Source: Bacteroidaceae bacterium (GTDB taxonomy: Bacteria; Bacteroidota; Bacteroidia; Bacteroidales; Bacteroidaceae). From it: DNA of 64,000 nucleotides. Position 1 is the stretch's first letter. Every line of letters begins with the position of its first letter. The stretch spans positions 18,773 to 82,772 of the forward strand of contig JAFUPU010000002.1 in NCBI GenBank assembly GCA_017472635.1, written 5' to 3'. This document shows positions 8,611 to 16,837 of the stretch, in pieces. The notes under the pieces were generated by a model, which was not told the origin of the DNA, made no database searches, and saw only the letters and a list, made by a program, of their open reading frames with translations. The position numbers and the translations under genes were made by a program.

Positions 8611-10005
8611 ATGAAGAATAGGATATTACTTCTGTTTTTTGCCGTTATATCAACATCGGCTTATGCCCAACACAGTATCAATATAGAAGGTACTGAGTTT
8701 AATTTGTCGGTTGACAATAACAACATGACAGCTGCCATTGTTGATTATGAATATCGGGTGGATGAACGAAAGTATCCGATGTATGAATGGAAACGTAAGT
8801 TGGCAAATGTTAAAAATATAAGGGTATTAAATATTCCTGCTACTGTAGCAATAGACGGCTATGAGTATACTGTTACATACATCGGACGGGCTGCTTTTGC
8901 AGGTTTTCGGAATATAGATCAGGTGATAATCCCTAATACTGTGCAAAGCATTGGAGATTATGCCTTCTTTCGCTCTTCGGTTACGAGTGTAGAGATTCCT
9001 GCTTCCGTTAAATCTATTGGAGATCGTGCTTTCGGACATTGTACGAAGTTAAAGAAACTGACGTTGCCTAATGCTACAATCAAATTGGGAAAAGACCTCT
9101 ATTCCGAAAGTAAGTATTTAGTCGTAGACTATGCCCAACTGCTCACAAAGGATGTTGCAGAATCTACCCCGAAAGTACCAGAAGGGAAACAACCGAATCC
9201 GACAGTTCCAAGCTCTCTTGCTTCCTCCGACGTTGATATAGATATCCCCACTGTATCGGGAAGTAATGAAAGTACCTTTGCCATCATCATAGCCAATGAG
9301 TATTATCAGACAGAGAGTGCGGTACATTATGCCCTCAATGATGGACGTACATTCAAAAGTTATTGCCAGAATGTGTTGGGCATTCCTGAAGAGAATATCC
9401 ACCTGCGTGAAAATGCAACACTCAACAATATACAGGCAGAGATAGATTGGGTGGGTAAGGTTGCCAGAGTCTATGAAGGACAAGCCAACATTATTGTCTA
9501 TTATGCCGGACACGGGATACCCGATGAAGCTACCGGAAGTTCTTATCTGTTGCCGGTAGATGGTGTGGGCAACAATGTGAAGACCGGCTATAGCCTGGAA
9601 ACACTCTATGCTACATTGGGTGCCATGCCTGCCAAAGCTGTTACTGTTTTTATGGATGCCTGCTTCAGCGGCTCGTTGCGTGGCGATGGCATGTTGGCGG
9701 CAGCTCGTGGCGTAGCCATCTATGTGGAGGAAGAAGCACCACAAGGAAACATGGTTGTCTTCTCGGCAGCACAAGGCGATGAAACGGCTTATCCCTATGC
9801 TGAAAAGGGACACGGGCTCTTTACCTATTACCTGTTGAAGAAACTGAAAGAGACCAAAGGTAATGTTTCATACGGTGAGTTGGCTACTTACCTGAAGCAA
9901 CAGGTCAGCCGTCGTTCTATAGTGGTGAACAGCAAGTCACAGACACCGGTCACTTCAGCATCGGTAAACATGGATGGGAAGTGGGAAAAGATGAAATTAC
10001 GATAA
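8611..10005 (+). CDS. Exported caspase (C14) with BspA-type leucine-rich repeats
   Basis: I use the ATG at 8611, not an upstream start overlapping the previous gene, because it gives a clean signal peptide (MKNRILLLFFAVISTSAYAQ) and a 464-residue protein. Residues around 90-150 hold BspA-type LRR_5 repeats (IPNTVQSIGDYAF, IPASVKSIGDRAF). After a proline-rich linker, the C-terminal domain is a caspase p20-like fold. The catalytic dyad is His301 in YYAGHG and Cys351 in MDACFSG, both intact. Most bacterial caspases described in defence are cytoplasmic; this one is predicted to leave the cytoplasm. Substrate and trigger are unknown. It is paralogous to the next gene and probably co-transcribed. 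Confidence 0.88.
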   Translation: MKNRILLLFFAVISTSAYAQHSINIEGTEFNLSVDNNNMTAAIVDYEYRVDERKYPMYEWKRKLANVKNIRVLNIPATVAIDGYEYTVTYIGRAAFAGFRNIDQVIIPNTVQSIGDYAFFRSSVTSVEIPASVKSIGDRAFGHCTKLKKLTLPNATIKLGKDLYSESKYLVVDYAQLLTKDVAESTPKVPEGKQPNPTVPSSLASSDVDIDIPTVSGSNESTFAIIIANEYYQTESAVHYALNDGRTFKSYCQNVLGIPEENIHLRENATLNNIQAEIDWVGKVARVYEGQANIIVYYAGHGIPDEATGSSYLLPVDGVGNNVKTGYSLETLYATLGAMPAKAVTVFMDACFSGSLRGDGMLAAARGVAIYVEEEAPQGNMVVFSAAQGDETAYPYAEKGHGLFTYYLLKKLKETKGNVSYGELATYLKQQVSRRSIVVNSKSQTPVTSASVNMDGKWEKMKLR

Positions 10006-10023
10006 ACATGAAATAACATAGAT

Positions 10024-11694
10024 ATGAAGAAAACAATATTCTTTTTGTTAGCATGCCTGTTTGCGGTAGCCGGGATGGCACAACGTTTCAGTTACACCTA
10101 TAAGGGGGTGACCTTCAGGTGTAAGGTCGAAAAGAAGAGTTATGTATGCATCACTCAGTTTGATGTTGATGCCGACAAGGTGGTGATACCTGCCAACGTT
10201 TCTCATGAGGGGAAATCGTATCCGGTGAAGCGGATAGACACCTTCATCAATGGTCATAACTATCTGGCAACCTCGTTGCTCGTCGAAGAGGGCGTAGAAC
10301 AAATCGATGCCTATTCGTTCAATGAGTTCCGCAAACTCAAAGAGGTGATACTTCCTTCGTCCATCAAGCGGGTAGGGAAGAATGCTTTCCGTGAAAACAA
10401 AGGGATGACCTTCAACCTTGCCTCTGCTGCTTTGAGCGAGGCAGACCTGCGTGACGGAAAGAGTATAGAACCGGGCAAGTCATCTCGTTCGGACAATACC
10501 CTGTTGGCAAAACGGGAGGTTGAGTCCAAAAAGGAACAGAAGGAAGTGACAGTCAATATCAATGCTTTGAGCCTCTCTCCGAAGAAACCGAGCGTGCCGT
10601 CGGTAGACCTGAAACGTCAGGAGAAAGAACGCAAAGCCCGTGAAAAAGCAGAAGAGGAGGCGCGCAAGCAAGCAGAACAGCAGGCAAAAGAGGCTGAACA
10701 GTTGCGATTGGCACAACTGAAGGCTGCTGAGGAAGAGCGTATCCGTAAAGAGAAAGAGGAAGCACGCCTGGCAGAGGAAGAGCGAAAACGTCAACTGGCT
10801 TTGGCTGAAGAGCAACGCAAAGAGCAGGAACGGTTGGCGAAAGTGAAACGTGAACAAGAGGCACTCCGCTTGGCAGAAGAGCGTAGAAGACAAGAAGAGT
10901 TGGCGCGCTTGAACATCAACGTAGACAAGAATATACCCGAGAATACGCGCTACAATGGCGACACCTATTGTGTGATTATCGCCAACGAGAACTATACCGA
11001 TGTTCCTAAGGTAGATTATGCATTGAACGACGGACGGGTATTCAAGGAGTATTGCGTAAAGACGTTGGGAATACCCGAGAAGCGCATCCGCACCTTCCTC
11101 GATGCTTCATATACCGACATGAAGCGTGCCATTGCCTTTATGGAGAATGCTGCCAAGGTCACTCAGGGAAAGGGAAGGCTCATCTTCTACTATGCCGGAC
11201 ATGGTATGCCTAACGACCAAGACAAGGCTGCTTATCTGATACCTACCGATGCCTATCCGAAAGAGATTTCTACCTGTTTCAAGATGAGTGACCTTTACCG
11301 TCAGTTGGGACGGCTGAATGTGGCAAGCTGCACGGTGTTGCTCGATGCCTGTTTCAGTGGTGTGCAGCGTGGTAAGGAGGAGATGCTGATAGCCGGGCGT
11401 GGTGTAGCCTATGCACCTGACGAAGAGGAACTGACCGGTAATGTGGTAGTGCTCTCGGCTGCCAGCAAAGAAGAGACAGCCCATGCCTACGAAAAGCACC
11501 AGCATGGTATGTTCACTTATTTCTTGTTGAACAAGCTGTCGCAGACCAAAGGCGATGTTACCCTCGAAGAACTCTTCAAGTTTGTCAACGCCAACGTGAT
11601 GCAGACTTCGTTTGACGAGAACCAGAAACTGCAGACACCCTCGGTCAATGCCTCCGATGCCATGACAGAGAAGTGGAAGGAAATCTATTTTTGA
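10024..11694 (+). CDS. Exported caspase (C14) with LRR-like N-terminus and coiled coil
   Basis: This 556-residue protein starts with a signal peptide (MKKTIFFLLACLFAVAGMAQ). Residues 20-135 form an LRR_5-like region (VILPSSIKRVGKNAF). About residues 195-300 are a highly charged coiled coil with repeating EEERKRQ-type heptads. The C-terminal caspase domain keeps His393 (YYAGHG) and Cys443 (LDACFSG). It aligns closely in its C-terminal half with the preceding caspase (VIIANENY, YALNDGR, VVVLSAA), so the pair arose by duplication. The coiled coil is the main difference and could mediate oligomerisation. It starts 18 bp after the previous stop. Confidence 0.88.
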   Translation: MKKTIFFLLACLFAVAGMAQRFSYTYKGVTFRCKVEKKSYVCITQFDVDADKVVIPANVSHEGKSYPVKRIDTFINGHNYLATSLLVEEGVEQIDAYSFNEFRKLKEVILPSSIKRVGKNAFRENKGMTFNLASAALSEADLRDGKSIEPGKSSRSDNTLLAKREVESKKEQKEVTVNINALSLSPKKPSVPSVDLKRQEKERKAREKAEEEARKQAEQQAKEAEQLRLAQLKAAEEERIRKEKEEARLAEEERKRQLALAEEQRKEQERLAKVKREQEALRLAEERRRQEELARLNINVDKNIPENTRYNGDTYCVIIANENYTDVPKVDYALNDGRVFKEYCVKTLGIPEKRIRTFLDASYTDMKRAIAFMENAAKVTQGKGRLIFYYAGHGMPNDQDKAAYLIPTDAYPKEISTCFKMSDLYRQLGRLNVASCTVLLDACFSGVQRGKEEMLIAGRGVAYAPDEEELTGNVVVLSAASKEETAHAYEKHQHGMFTYFLLNKLSQTKGDVTLEELFKFVNANVMQTSFDENQKLQTPSVNASDAMTEKWKEIYF

Positions 11695-11733
11695 AAACAG
11701 TTCGTTTAATCCATAATATAATAAAGAAACAGT

Positions 11734-12321
11734 ATGAAAAAGCTTGTAACCCTGTTGGTTGTAGCCCTAATGGCATTGACCGCCTCAGCCCAAGTGACTT
11801 GGAATGTAAAAGGTGGCGTGGGCGTGGCATCGTGCATTATGGAGGGGGAAGATGAAGAGAATGAAAAATTCGTAGGTAAAATCGGGTTTGGCATAGAGGT
11901 TCCTTTTGCTTCCGACTGGTCGCTGATGCCGTCGTTGGAGATGGCTTGGAAGGGAGCCGTATGGGAAACGCCTGATTTCGATTATAAAGAGACGTTGAAT
12001 GAGTCGTACCTGCAGATTCCCGTGCTGGTGGCTTACCGGCTGAACCTGAATCCCCGTTGGAACATGACAATCAAGGCAGGACCTTACGTAGCGCTGTTGC
12101 TCTCGGCAAAAGACAAAATTGAATTTATGGGTGAAGAACAAGAGGTAGACTTGAGCGATTTGGATGCCAATAAGATAGATGTCGGTATCGATATCGGTGT
12201 TGACTTTGAGTATCATCGCTTTGTCTTTGGCTTGGAGTACGAACTCGGCTTTGTCTCCATGTTGCCGGATGTCGACATCAAAAACTCCGCTGTCTATTTC
12301 ACCGCCGGGTATAAGTTTTAA
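11734..12321 (+). CDS. PorT-like outer-membrane beta-barrel protein
   Basis: This 195-residue protein has a signal peptide (MKKLVTLLVVALMALTASAQ) followed by VTWNVKGGVGVAS, the usual start of a PorT-type outer-membrane barrel domain, and it ends FTAGYKF. It is a paralogue of the gene at 13870; shared stretches include FEYHRFVFGLEYE and IPVLVAYRLNLN. The two paralogues bracket the transglutaminase-like gene. This copy is relatively GC-rich with ordinary codon use, unlike the AT-rich copy. Barrels of this kind occur widely in Bacteroidota and their individual functions are mostly unknown. Confidence 0.75.
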   Translation: MKKLVTLLVVALMALTASAQVTWNVKGGVGVASCIMEGEDEENEKFVGKIGFGIEVPFASDWSLMPSLEMAWKGAVWETPDFDYKETLNESYLQIPVLVAYRLNLNPRWNMTIKAGPYVALLLSAKDKIEFMGEEQEVDLSDLDANKIDVGIDIGVDFEYHRFVFGLEYELGFVSMLPDVDIKNSAVYFTAGYKF

Positions 12322-12345
12322 TGAATAGGAACAAAACATACAACT

Positions 12346-13839
12346 ATGAATAAGAAACATTTCATTATTGCATTCGTTATGGTGTTTGGCTGTACGACCA
12401 TGCAGGCACAGACTATCGATGACTTCCGCAAACAGTTTGAAGAGGCAACCGCATTGTGGAAAAAGCAGTTCCGCGACTTCCGCGAAAAGTGCAACCAAGA
12501 GTATGCCGACTTTATCCGTCAGCATTGGGAAGAAAAAGGGGTAGAGCCGCCCCGCGTGATGCCTGAAGACGGCAAACCCATTCCGCCCGACTTCTTGCCC
12601 GAGAAAGACCGTCAATTGGTGTTGCAAGACAAGTTGGTGCCCCTGTTTGAGATAGTTCCTTATAAGATGCCCGAACCTCAACCAGAGCCGGTGGAACCTA
12701 TTAAAGAGGTGCCACTGCCCGAGATAGAAGAGGAGACCACTTTCACCTTCACTTTCCGGGGTACACAAGCCACTGTACGGTTGGGCGACAAGCATCGCTT
12801 CCGTATGAACGACTGCACCGAAGAGAGCGTGGCAAAGGCTTGGGAACATTGCTCGAAGGTTGAGTTTGACAACCTGCTGTTTGATTGCCTGGAACTGCGT
12901 AACAAATATCAGCTCTGCGACTGGGCATACCTCGATATGTTGCGCACGTTGGGACGCTCGTTCTTTGGTAAGGGCACCAACGAGGCTGTGTTGCTTACCT
13001 CTTACATCTATTGCCAGTCGGGCTATAAGATGCGTATGGCAAGGGGCGATAGCGGACGCCTTTATATGCTTTATGCCAGCAAGCACCACATCTACGGATA
13101 CACCTATTTCGTCATAGACAACGAGAGTTACTATACCATCGACTGCGAAGAAGAGAGCCTGCACATCTGTAAGGCTACCTTCCCCAAAGAGCGTCCCATG
13201 TCGCTGTTGGTGGGCAAGGCACCCCGCTACGATGTAGGACAGACCAAAGAGCGCACCCTGCAGTCGGCACGTTATGCCAATGTGAAAGCTACTGTGCAGA
13301 TAAACAAAAACCTCATCGACTTCTACGACAGCTATCCACGCTCGGGTTCTGAGATTGACGATAACTTCATGACCCGTTGGGCGATATATGCCAACACCCC
13401 ATTGGCGGAAGATATCAAGCAGTCGCTCTATCCGGCACTGCAACAGGTGATTGCCGGACTCTCGGAGAAAGAGGCAGCCAACCGCCTGCTCAATTTCGTA
13501 CAGACAGGGCTTACCTATGAGTACGACGAAAAGGTGTGGGGTGACGACCGTGCCTTCTTTGCCGAAGAGAGTCTCTACTATCCCTATGCCGACTGTGAAG
13601 ACCGTTCGGTACTCTTCTCACGTCTGGTGCGCGACCTGTTAGGGTTGAAGGTGGTGCTTGTCCACTATCCCGGTCATTTGGCTACGGCTGTCTGCTTCAA
13701 CGACGAGGTGAAGGGCGACTTCATCCAAGTCAACGACCAGAAGTTCGTCGTATGCGACCCCACCTTCATTGGCGGTCCGGTAGGATGGACCATGACCAGC
13801 TGCCGTAACCAACCTACCACGGTGATATTGCTGGATTGA
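12346..13839 (+). CDS. Exported transglutaminase-like protein
   Basis: This 497-residue protein begins with a signal peptide ending near MQAQ. Residues 25-65 are helical and charged, followed by a proline/glutamate-rich linker (PEPQPEPVEPIKEVPLPE). The C-terminal part carries a transglutaminase/cysteine-protease core with a plausible triad: Cys417 in ADCEDRS, His444 in YPGHLATAV and Asp471 in VCDPTF. Such folds act as peptidases, amidases or cross-linkers; which applies here cannot be read from sequence. It sits between two paralogous barrels and after two caspases, so the operon contains three potential cysteine hydrolases, all predicted to be exported. Confidence 0.78.
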   Translation: MNKKHFIIAFVMVFGCTTMQAQTIDDFRKQFEEATALWKKQFRDFREKCNQEYADFIRQHWEEKGVEPPRVMPEDGKPIPPDFLPEKDRQLVLQDKLVPLFEIVPYKMPEPQPEPVEPIKEVPLPEIEEETTFTFTFRGTQATVRLGDKHRFRMNDCTEESVAKAWEHCSKVEFDNLLFDCLELRNKYQLCDWAYLDMLRTLGRSFFGKGTNEAVLLTSYIYCQSGYKMRMARGDSGRLYMLYASKHHIYGYTYFVIDNESYYTIDCEEESLHICKATFPKERPMSLLVGKAPRYDVGQTKERTLQSARYANVKATVQINKNLIDFYDSYPRSGSEIDDNFMTRWAIYANTPLAEDIKQSLYPALQQVIAGLSEKEAANRLLNFVQTGLTYEYDEKVWGDDRAFFAEESLYYPYADCEDRSVLFSRLVRDLLGLKVVLVHYPGHLATAVCFNDEVKGDFIQVNDQKFVVCDPTFIGGPVGWTMTSCRNQPTTVILLD

Positions 13840-13869
13840 TAGAATGCTATTCTCATTATTGAAGATTGT

Positions 13870-14478
13870 ATGAGAAGAATTATAATTCTGGTGTTTGCTA
13901 GTATGATAGCATGGAGTGTGTCAGCGCAAATTACTTGGCATGTTAGGGGAGGGGTAGGTTCTTCCTCTGTTGGTACGGAATATGACGGAGATATTGATAT
14001 TAAAACAAAAATAGTGGGTAAAGTAGGAATGGGACTTGAGATACCCTTCGATGCCGATTGGTTATTGATGTCTTCGTTAGAAATAGCTGGAAAAGGAGTA
14101 AAGTTCGTAGATGATAAGGCATGTGTTGATTACGATCTATTTCTTTATTATGCACAAATACCGATAAATGTTGCTTATCGGCTAAATTTGAGTAATTATT
14201 GGAATATGGTATTTAAAGCAGGTATTTATTTAGCTTATGCTTTTTCTGGAAAAGACAAGAATGAGAGTATTGTAGAAGGTATGTTAGTTGGAGCATGGGG
14301 CGAATATGAATATTATACCCGCCATTTTGATTTTGGTCTTAACGTTGGGATTGATTTTGAATATCATCGTTTCGTCTTTGGCTTTGAATATGAGCCAGGA
14401 TTTATTCCTATAATAGAAGATGAATACGTCAAAGGATGTAACTCAGTTGGTTATGTAACCATAGGGTATAAATTTTAA
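13870..14478 (+). CDS. PorT-like outer-membrane beta-barrel protein, AT-rich paralogue
   Basis: This 202-residue protein has a signal peptide (MRRIIILVFASMIAWSVSAQ), then ITWHVRGGVGSSS and an end VTIGYKF. It parallels the gene at 11734 along its length (VGKVGMGLEIPFDADWLLMSSLEIA; IDFEYHRFVFGFEYEPGF). It is clearly richer in A and T than that copy and than the transglutaminase-like gene between them, suggesting the two were not simply duplicated in place or have diverged for long. It is the last plus-strand gene of the cluster; the next gene is convergent. Confidence 0.72.
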   Translation: MRRIIILVFASMIAWSVSAQITWHVRGGVGSSSVGTEYDGDIDIKTKIVGKVGMGLEIPFDADWLLMSSLEIAGKGVKFVDDKACVDYDLFLYYAQIPINVAYRLNLSNYWNMVFKAGIYLAYAFSGKDKNESIVEGMLVGAWGEYEYYTRHFDFGLNVGIDFEYHRFVFGFEYEPGFIPIIEDEYVKGCNSVGYVTIGYKF

Positions 14479-14517
14479 AGCTAAAGTGAATGTTTTAATC
14501 CCCTCTCCACTTAATCC

Positions 14518-15201
14518 CTATTGAGCCTTTATTGTTTGCTCATCAAACATGTCATTGTCATCAGATTGATTTTGAGTTTGAACCGTTTCTGTTTGAGGGT
14601 TTCTGGAACGGTTCATTTCAATGGATGCCCACAATAATCCCCCGCCTATAAAAAACGTTATACATACAATAACCAAAGAGCGATAACGCATTTGCATAAA
14701 ATAACGACTGCTCAACAAAACTCCTGCCGACAGACCTATAAGAGCTAAAGAAATAACAAAAGGCAATACGGCATCAAGTATGGCAAACACACACATTAAC
14801 GGATAATATATGATGCAAGCATAGAGCGTCGGTTCGATAAGGAAATGTCCTACAAGTGGCCATATTATAGAATTGAACATCGTCTCTATCATGTCTTGGT
14901 TCTTCTCCGTGTGTTTTCTGCCATATTCATCCTTGTATACATCATATGCTTGAGTACTCCAATGTCCAAACTTCCCCCAATTTGCAATGGCGAGCACAAA
15001 TCCTATAGGGAATAAAATACCTAACCATGCCGATTCAAAAATATTCCATTCGATAGTAATGCCAAAATCATCTGCGCTAAACATTTCGATAATGAAGAAT
15101 ATGACAATTGCAGATAATGTTCCTCCACAAATATAACTGGCTTTTACAAAGTTTGAATCAGAAAACTCTGGTATTTTTTTTAGGTAAGATGATATGTTCA
15201 T
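14518..15201 (-). CDS. Multi-pass membrane protein of unknown function
   Basis: This 227-residue protein has about five or six hydrophobic segments, including YICGGTLSAIVIFFIIEMF near the start, AWLGILFPIGFVLAIANWG, a long double span around residues 128-165 and a last one ending LWASI. The C-terminus is polar (asparagine, glutamine, aspartate). I recognise no catalytic motif or family. It is AT-rich and convergent with the caspase cluster. A promoter-like TAAATTTG lies 21 bp upstream of its ATG. It may be a late arrival: the DNA on its upstream side is repeat-rich and gene-poor. Confidence 0.6.
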   Translation of the reverse strand: MNISSYLKKIPEFSDSNFVKASYICGGTLSAIVIFFIIEMFSADDFGITIEWNIFESAWLGILFPIGFVLAIANWGKFGHWSTQAYDVYKDEYGRKHTEKNQDMIETMFNSIIWPLVGHFLIEPTLYACIIYYPLMCVFAILDAVLPFVISLALIGLSAGVLLSSRYFMQMRYRSLVIVCITFFIGGGLLWASIEMNRSRNPQTETVQTQNQSDDNDMFDEQTIKAQ

Positions 15202-15222
15202 GTCTATGAGAGATTATTGCGA

Positions 15223-15230
15223 CAAATTTA
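15223..15230 (-). promoter_or_regulatory. Promoter -7 box for the membrane protein at 14518-15201
   Basis: Read on the minus strand this is TAAATTTG, an exact TAnnTTTG match, 21 bp upstream of the ATG at 15201. A clear -33 box is not obvious. Confidence 0.45.
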
Positions 15231-15448
15231 TATAATAATCTTGATAATATGATAATTTCCTTTATCATTTTTATAGTAAAGAGCGGAATAATAGAAAAAT
15301 AGTGAGTTTCTTCCTATTTCTGATATGATTATTTCTTTTGTTAGGGATAAAAGTCGCCTGTGAAGTGGATGATGTCGCTAGAGTTGTTGAGACAGTGACT
15401 AAAAAGAAGAAAAATCCCTTAAATTGTCTATTTACGAGATAAAAAAAG

Positions 15449-15520
15449 TGGCAGGACTTGGGTTGTTCTGTTGCAGGACTCACGCGGCTGAATCCTGCAA
15501 CAGACGGAGCTATGTCCTGG
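15449..15520 (+). repeat. AGGAC repeat, copy A, 22-nt spacing
   Basis: GCAGGAC occurs at 15451 and 15473, exactly 22 nt apart; the complementary TCCTG occurs at 15493 and 15515, again 22 nt apart. CTGTTGCAGGA (15468-15478) pairs perfectly with TCCTGCAACAG (15493-15503), so the middle can form an 11-bp hairpin. The same layout recurs at 37240-37314 (inverted) and 52586-52677. The first two units closely match the 52586 copy (AGGACTTGGGTTGTTC versus AGGACTTGCGGTGTTC). Confidence 0.75.
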
Positions 15521-15593
15521 AGATTTTTGAAAATAGTGAGGATATGATTGAGAAAATCAAGCAACCAAGCCATATTGAAAAGACACATCCCGT

Positions 15594-15731
15594 AAATGTC
15601 TCATTTCATGTCCGATAGAGGTGGAATGAGACATTTGTTATATCCGTTGCAACAAAATTGATAGTCTCATTCTACCTCCTATACTTGTATTTACATCACC
15701 TCATTCCGCTCGCTTCATTTCACCTCTATCG
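15594..15731. repeat. Nested inverted repeats
   Basis: AAATGTCTCATT (15594-15605) pairs perfectly with AATGAGACATTT (15625-15636). CGATAGAGGTG (15613-15623) pairs perfectly with CACCTCTATCG (15721-15731). GAGGTGGAATGAGA, overlapping both, pairs with TCTCATTCTACCTC (15665-15678) at 13 of 14 positions. The arms therefore have alternative partners. No ORF or terminator T-run accompanies them; they may be a degraded mobile-element end or a recombination substrate. Confidence 0.6.
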
Positions 15732-15862
15732 TTTTGTGCAACAAATGGTTACGGGTGAAAGGAAGTGCTTCCATCTTTCTTTCACGACTTCCATCAACCC
15801 TTCAACCCTTTTTAGGCGGATGACCGCGGATTTTTTCAAACTATCAACTCTTTCAACTTCTC

Positions 15863-15910
15863 AACCGCGCGAAGCGCTATCAACCAATCAACTGCGCGAA
15901 GCGCCATCAA
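15863..15910 (+). repeat. Tandem pair of 21-mers containing GCGCGAAGCGC
   Basis: AACCGCGCGAAGCGCTATCAA and its near copy (C to T, T to C) start 27 bp apart. Each holds a short GCGC-GAA-GCGC hairpin. They sit in a wider run of TCAAC words. Confidence 0.55.
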
Positions 15911-15984
15911 GCACATCATTGGTGAGAATTTTCAAAAAAGGCACTTTAAGGCATTTTTCTCCCTTCTTATTACGTTTCCAATAA

Positions 15985-16110
15985 CTCTGGACACTTACTG
16001 AAAATCTCTGGACACTTACTGAAAAAAGTATCAAGGAGGACTGAAATAAGTGTCCAGCGTAAATCGAAAAACTCTGGATACTTTTTCCAGTAAGTATCCA
16101 TAGATTTTTG
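15985..16110. repeat. Cluster of GGACACTTA words in both orientations
   Basis: CTCTGGACACTTACTGAAAA occurs at 15985 and again at 16006 (21-bp offset). An inverted form AATAAGTGTCCAG follows near 16046, then diverged copies CTCTGGATACTT and AAGTATCCA up to about 16105. Arrays like this are seen at ends of some insertion sequences, but no transposase gene is nearby. Confidence 0.5.
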
Positions 16111-16273
16111 AATAAGTTTGGAGAGTTAATTTTTGCGTTTTCTAAGATGTAACGTTTTCGGAAGTGGGATATGGAGAAAAGAAGATGATGAATAGCGACT
16201 ATTGTTGTCGGTTCTCACAATTATCAAACAAAAGTTCCGATGCCTTTGTTTTTAGAGGTATAGGACTTTAAGA

Positions 16274-16837
16274 ATGAAAAATTGGGTGAATGTTTTGTCT
16301 ATAGTGGCTGTGGCTACGAGTGTGGCTGCACTTGTTGTATCGTTGTGCAGGATTGAACCGGTAACAGCCGAATGGCTTGGTTTATTCGTGGGAATACTTG
16401 GTATGCTTACATCGGTGTTGCTTGGGTGGCAAGTGTTCAGCATTATCAATTTGAGGGGAATGGAAAGCAAGCTGAAGACGCTGGAAGAGGTGTCGCGTAA
16501 AGGCGATTCGGAAGCGATAGGGAAAGCCTACGATGGAATAGCCACTTTGTATATCACCTCGATTCCCGATGAGAATAAAACGCAAGAAGAGGTGGTGTCC
16601 AATCATCTCTACGGATATGTGTTGTTTTCAACCTTGTCAATGGTAACACATAGCGAGGCTGGAAAATACGAGTATTGTGAATCTACGATAGGTCATCTGC
16701 TGAAAATGAATTGGGATAAGCTGAAGATAAACGAACGGCAGAGAGATAATATTTTTGATGTGGCAGTAAAAATAACATCCCATGGGAATATAAAGAACTA
16801 TCCGGATTATTTGCGGTGGATATCCACGCTTGTGTAG
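16274..16837 (+). CDS. Small membrane protein of unknown function
   Basis: This 187-residue protein has two N-terminal hydrophobic segments (about residues 8-26 and 36-57) and then a soluble helical region (KTLEEVSRKGDSEAIGKAYDGI and onward). The topology resembles small membrane-anchored proteins seen in Bacteroidota phage-related or defence regions, but I see no diagnostic motif and assign no function. It stands alone, flanked by repeats upstream and by a 265-bp gene-free stretch downstream. No good promoter is visible; TGCCTTTG near 16239 is a poor match. Confidence 0.55.
   Translation: MKNWVNVLSIVAVATSVAALVVSLCRIEPVTAEWLGLFVGILGMLTSVLLGWQVFSIINLRGMESKLKTLEEVSRKGDSEAIGKAYDGIATLYITSIPDENKTQEEVVSNHLYGYVLFSTLSMVTHSEAGKYEYCESTIGHLLKMNWDKLKINERQRDNIFDVAVKITSHGNIKNYPDYLRWISTLV

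Larger units (their letters stand above)
15202..16273. other. Gene-poor, repeat-rich intergenic stretch
   Basis: I find no convincing gene in this stretch of about 1.07 kb. It holds a 22-nt-phased AGGAC repeat (15451-15520), nested inverted repeats (15594-15731), a duplicated GCGCGAAGCGC word (15866-15904) and a cluster of GGACACTTA words (15985-16110). The short frame at 15658-15984 reads through these repeats, starts with a run of hydrophobics and ends in serine/threonine-rich low complexity, so I do not treat it as a gene. The mosaic looks like remains of mobile or repetitive elements. Confidence 0.6.

Noticed and set aside
11785-13443. A 552-codon open frame on the minus strand
   Set aside because: It lies antisense to the barrel and transglutaminase-like genes, has no recognisable domain or plausible start context, and its composition (many His, Arg, Gln) is what the complement of a real gene gives.
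15658-15984. A 108-codon frame in the repeat-rich patch
   Set aside because: It runs through repeat words, ends in low complexity and shows no family likeness or promoter.
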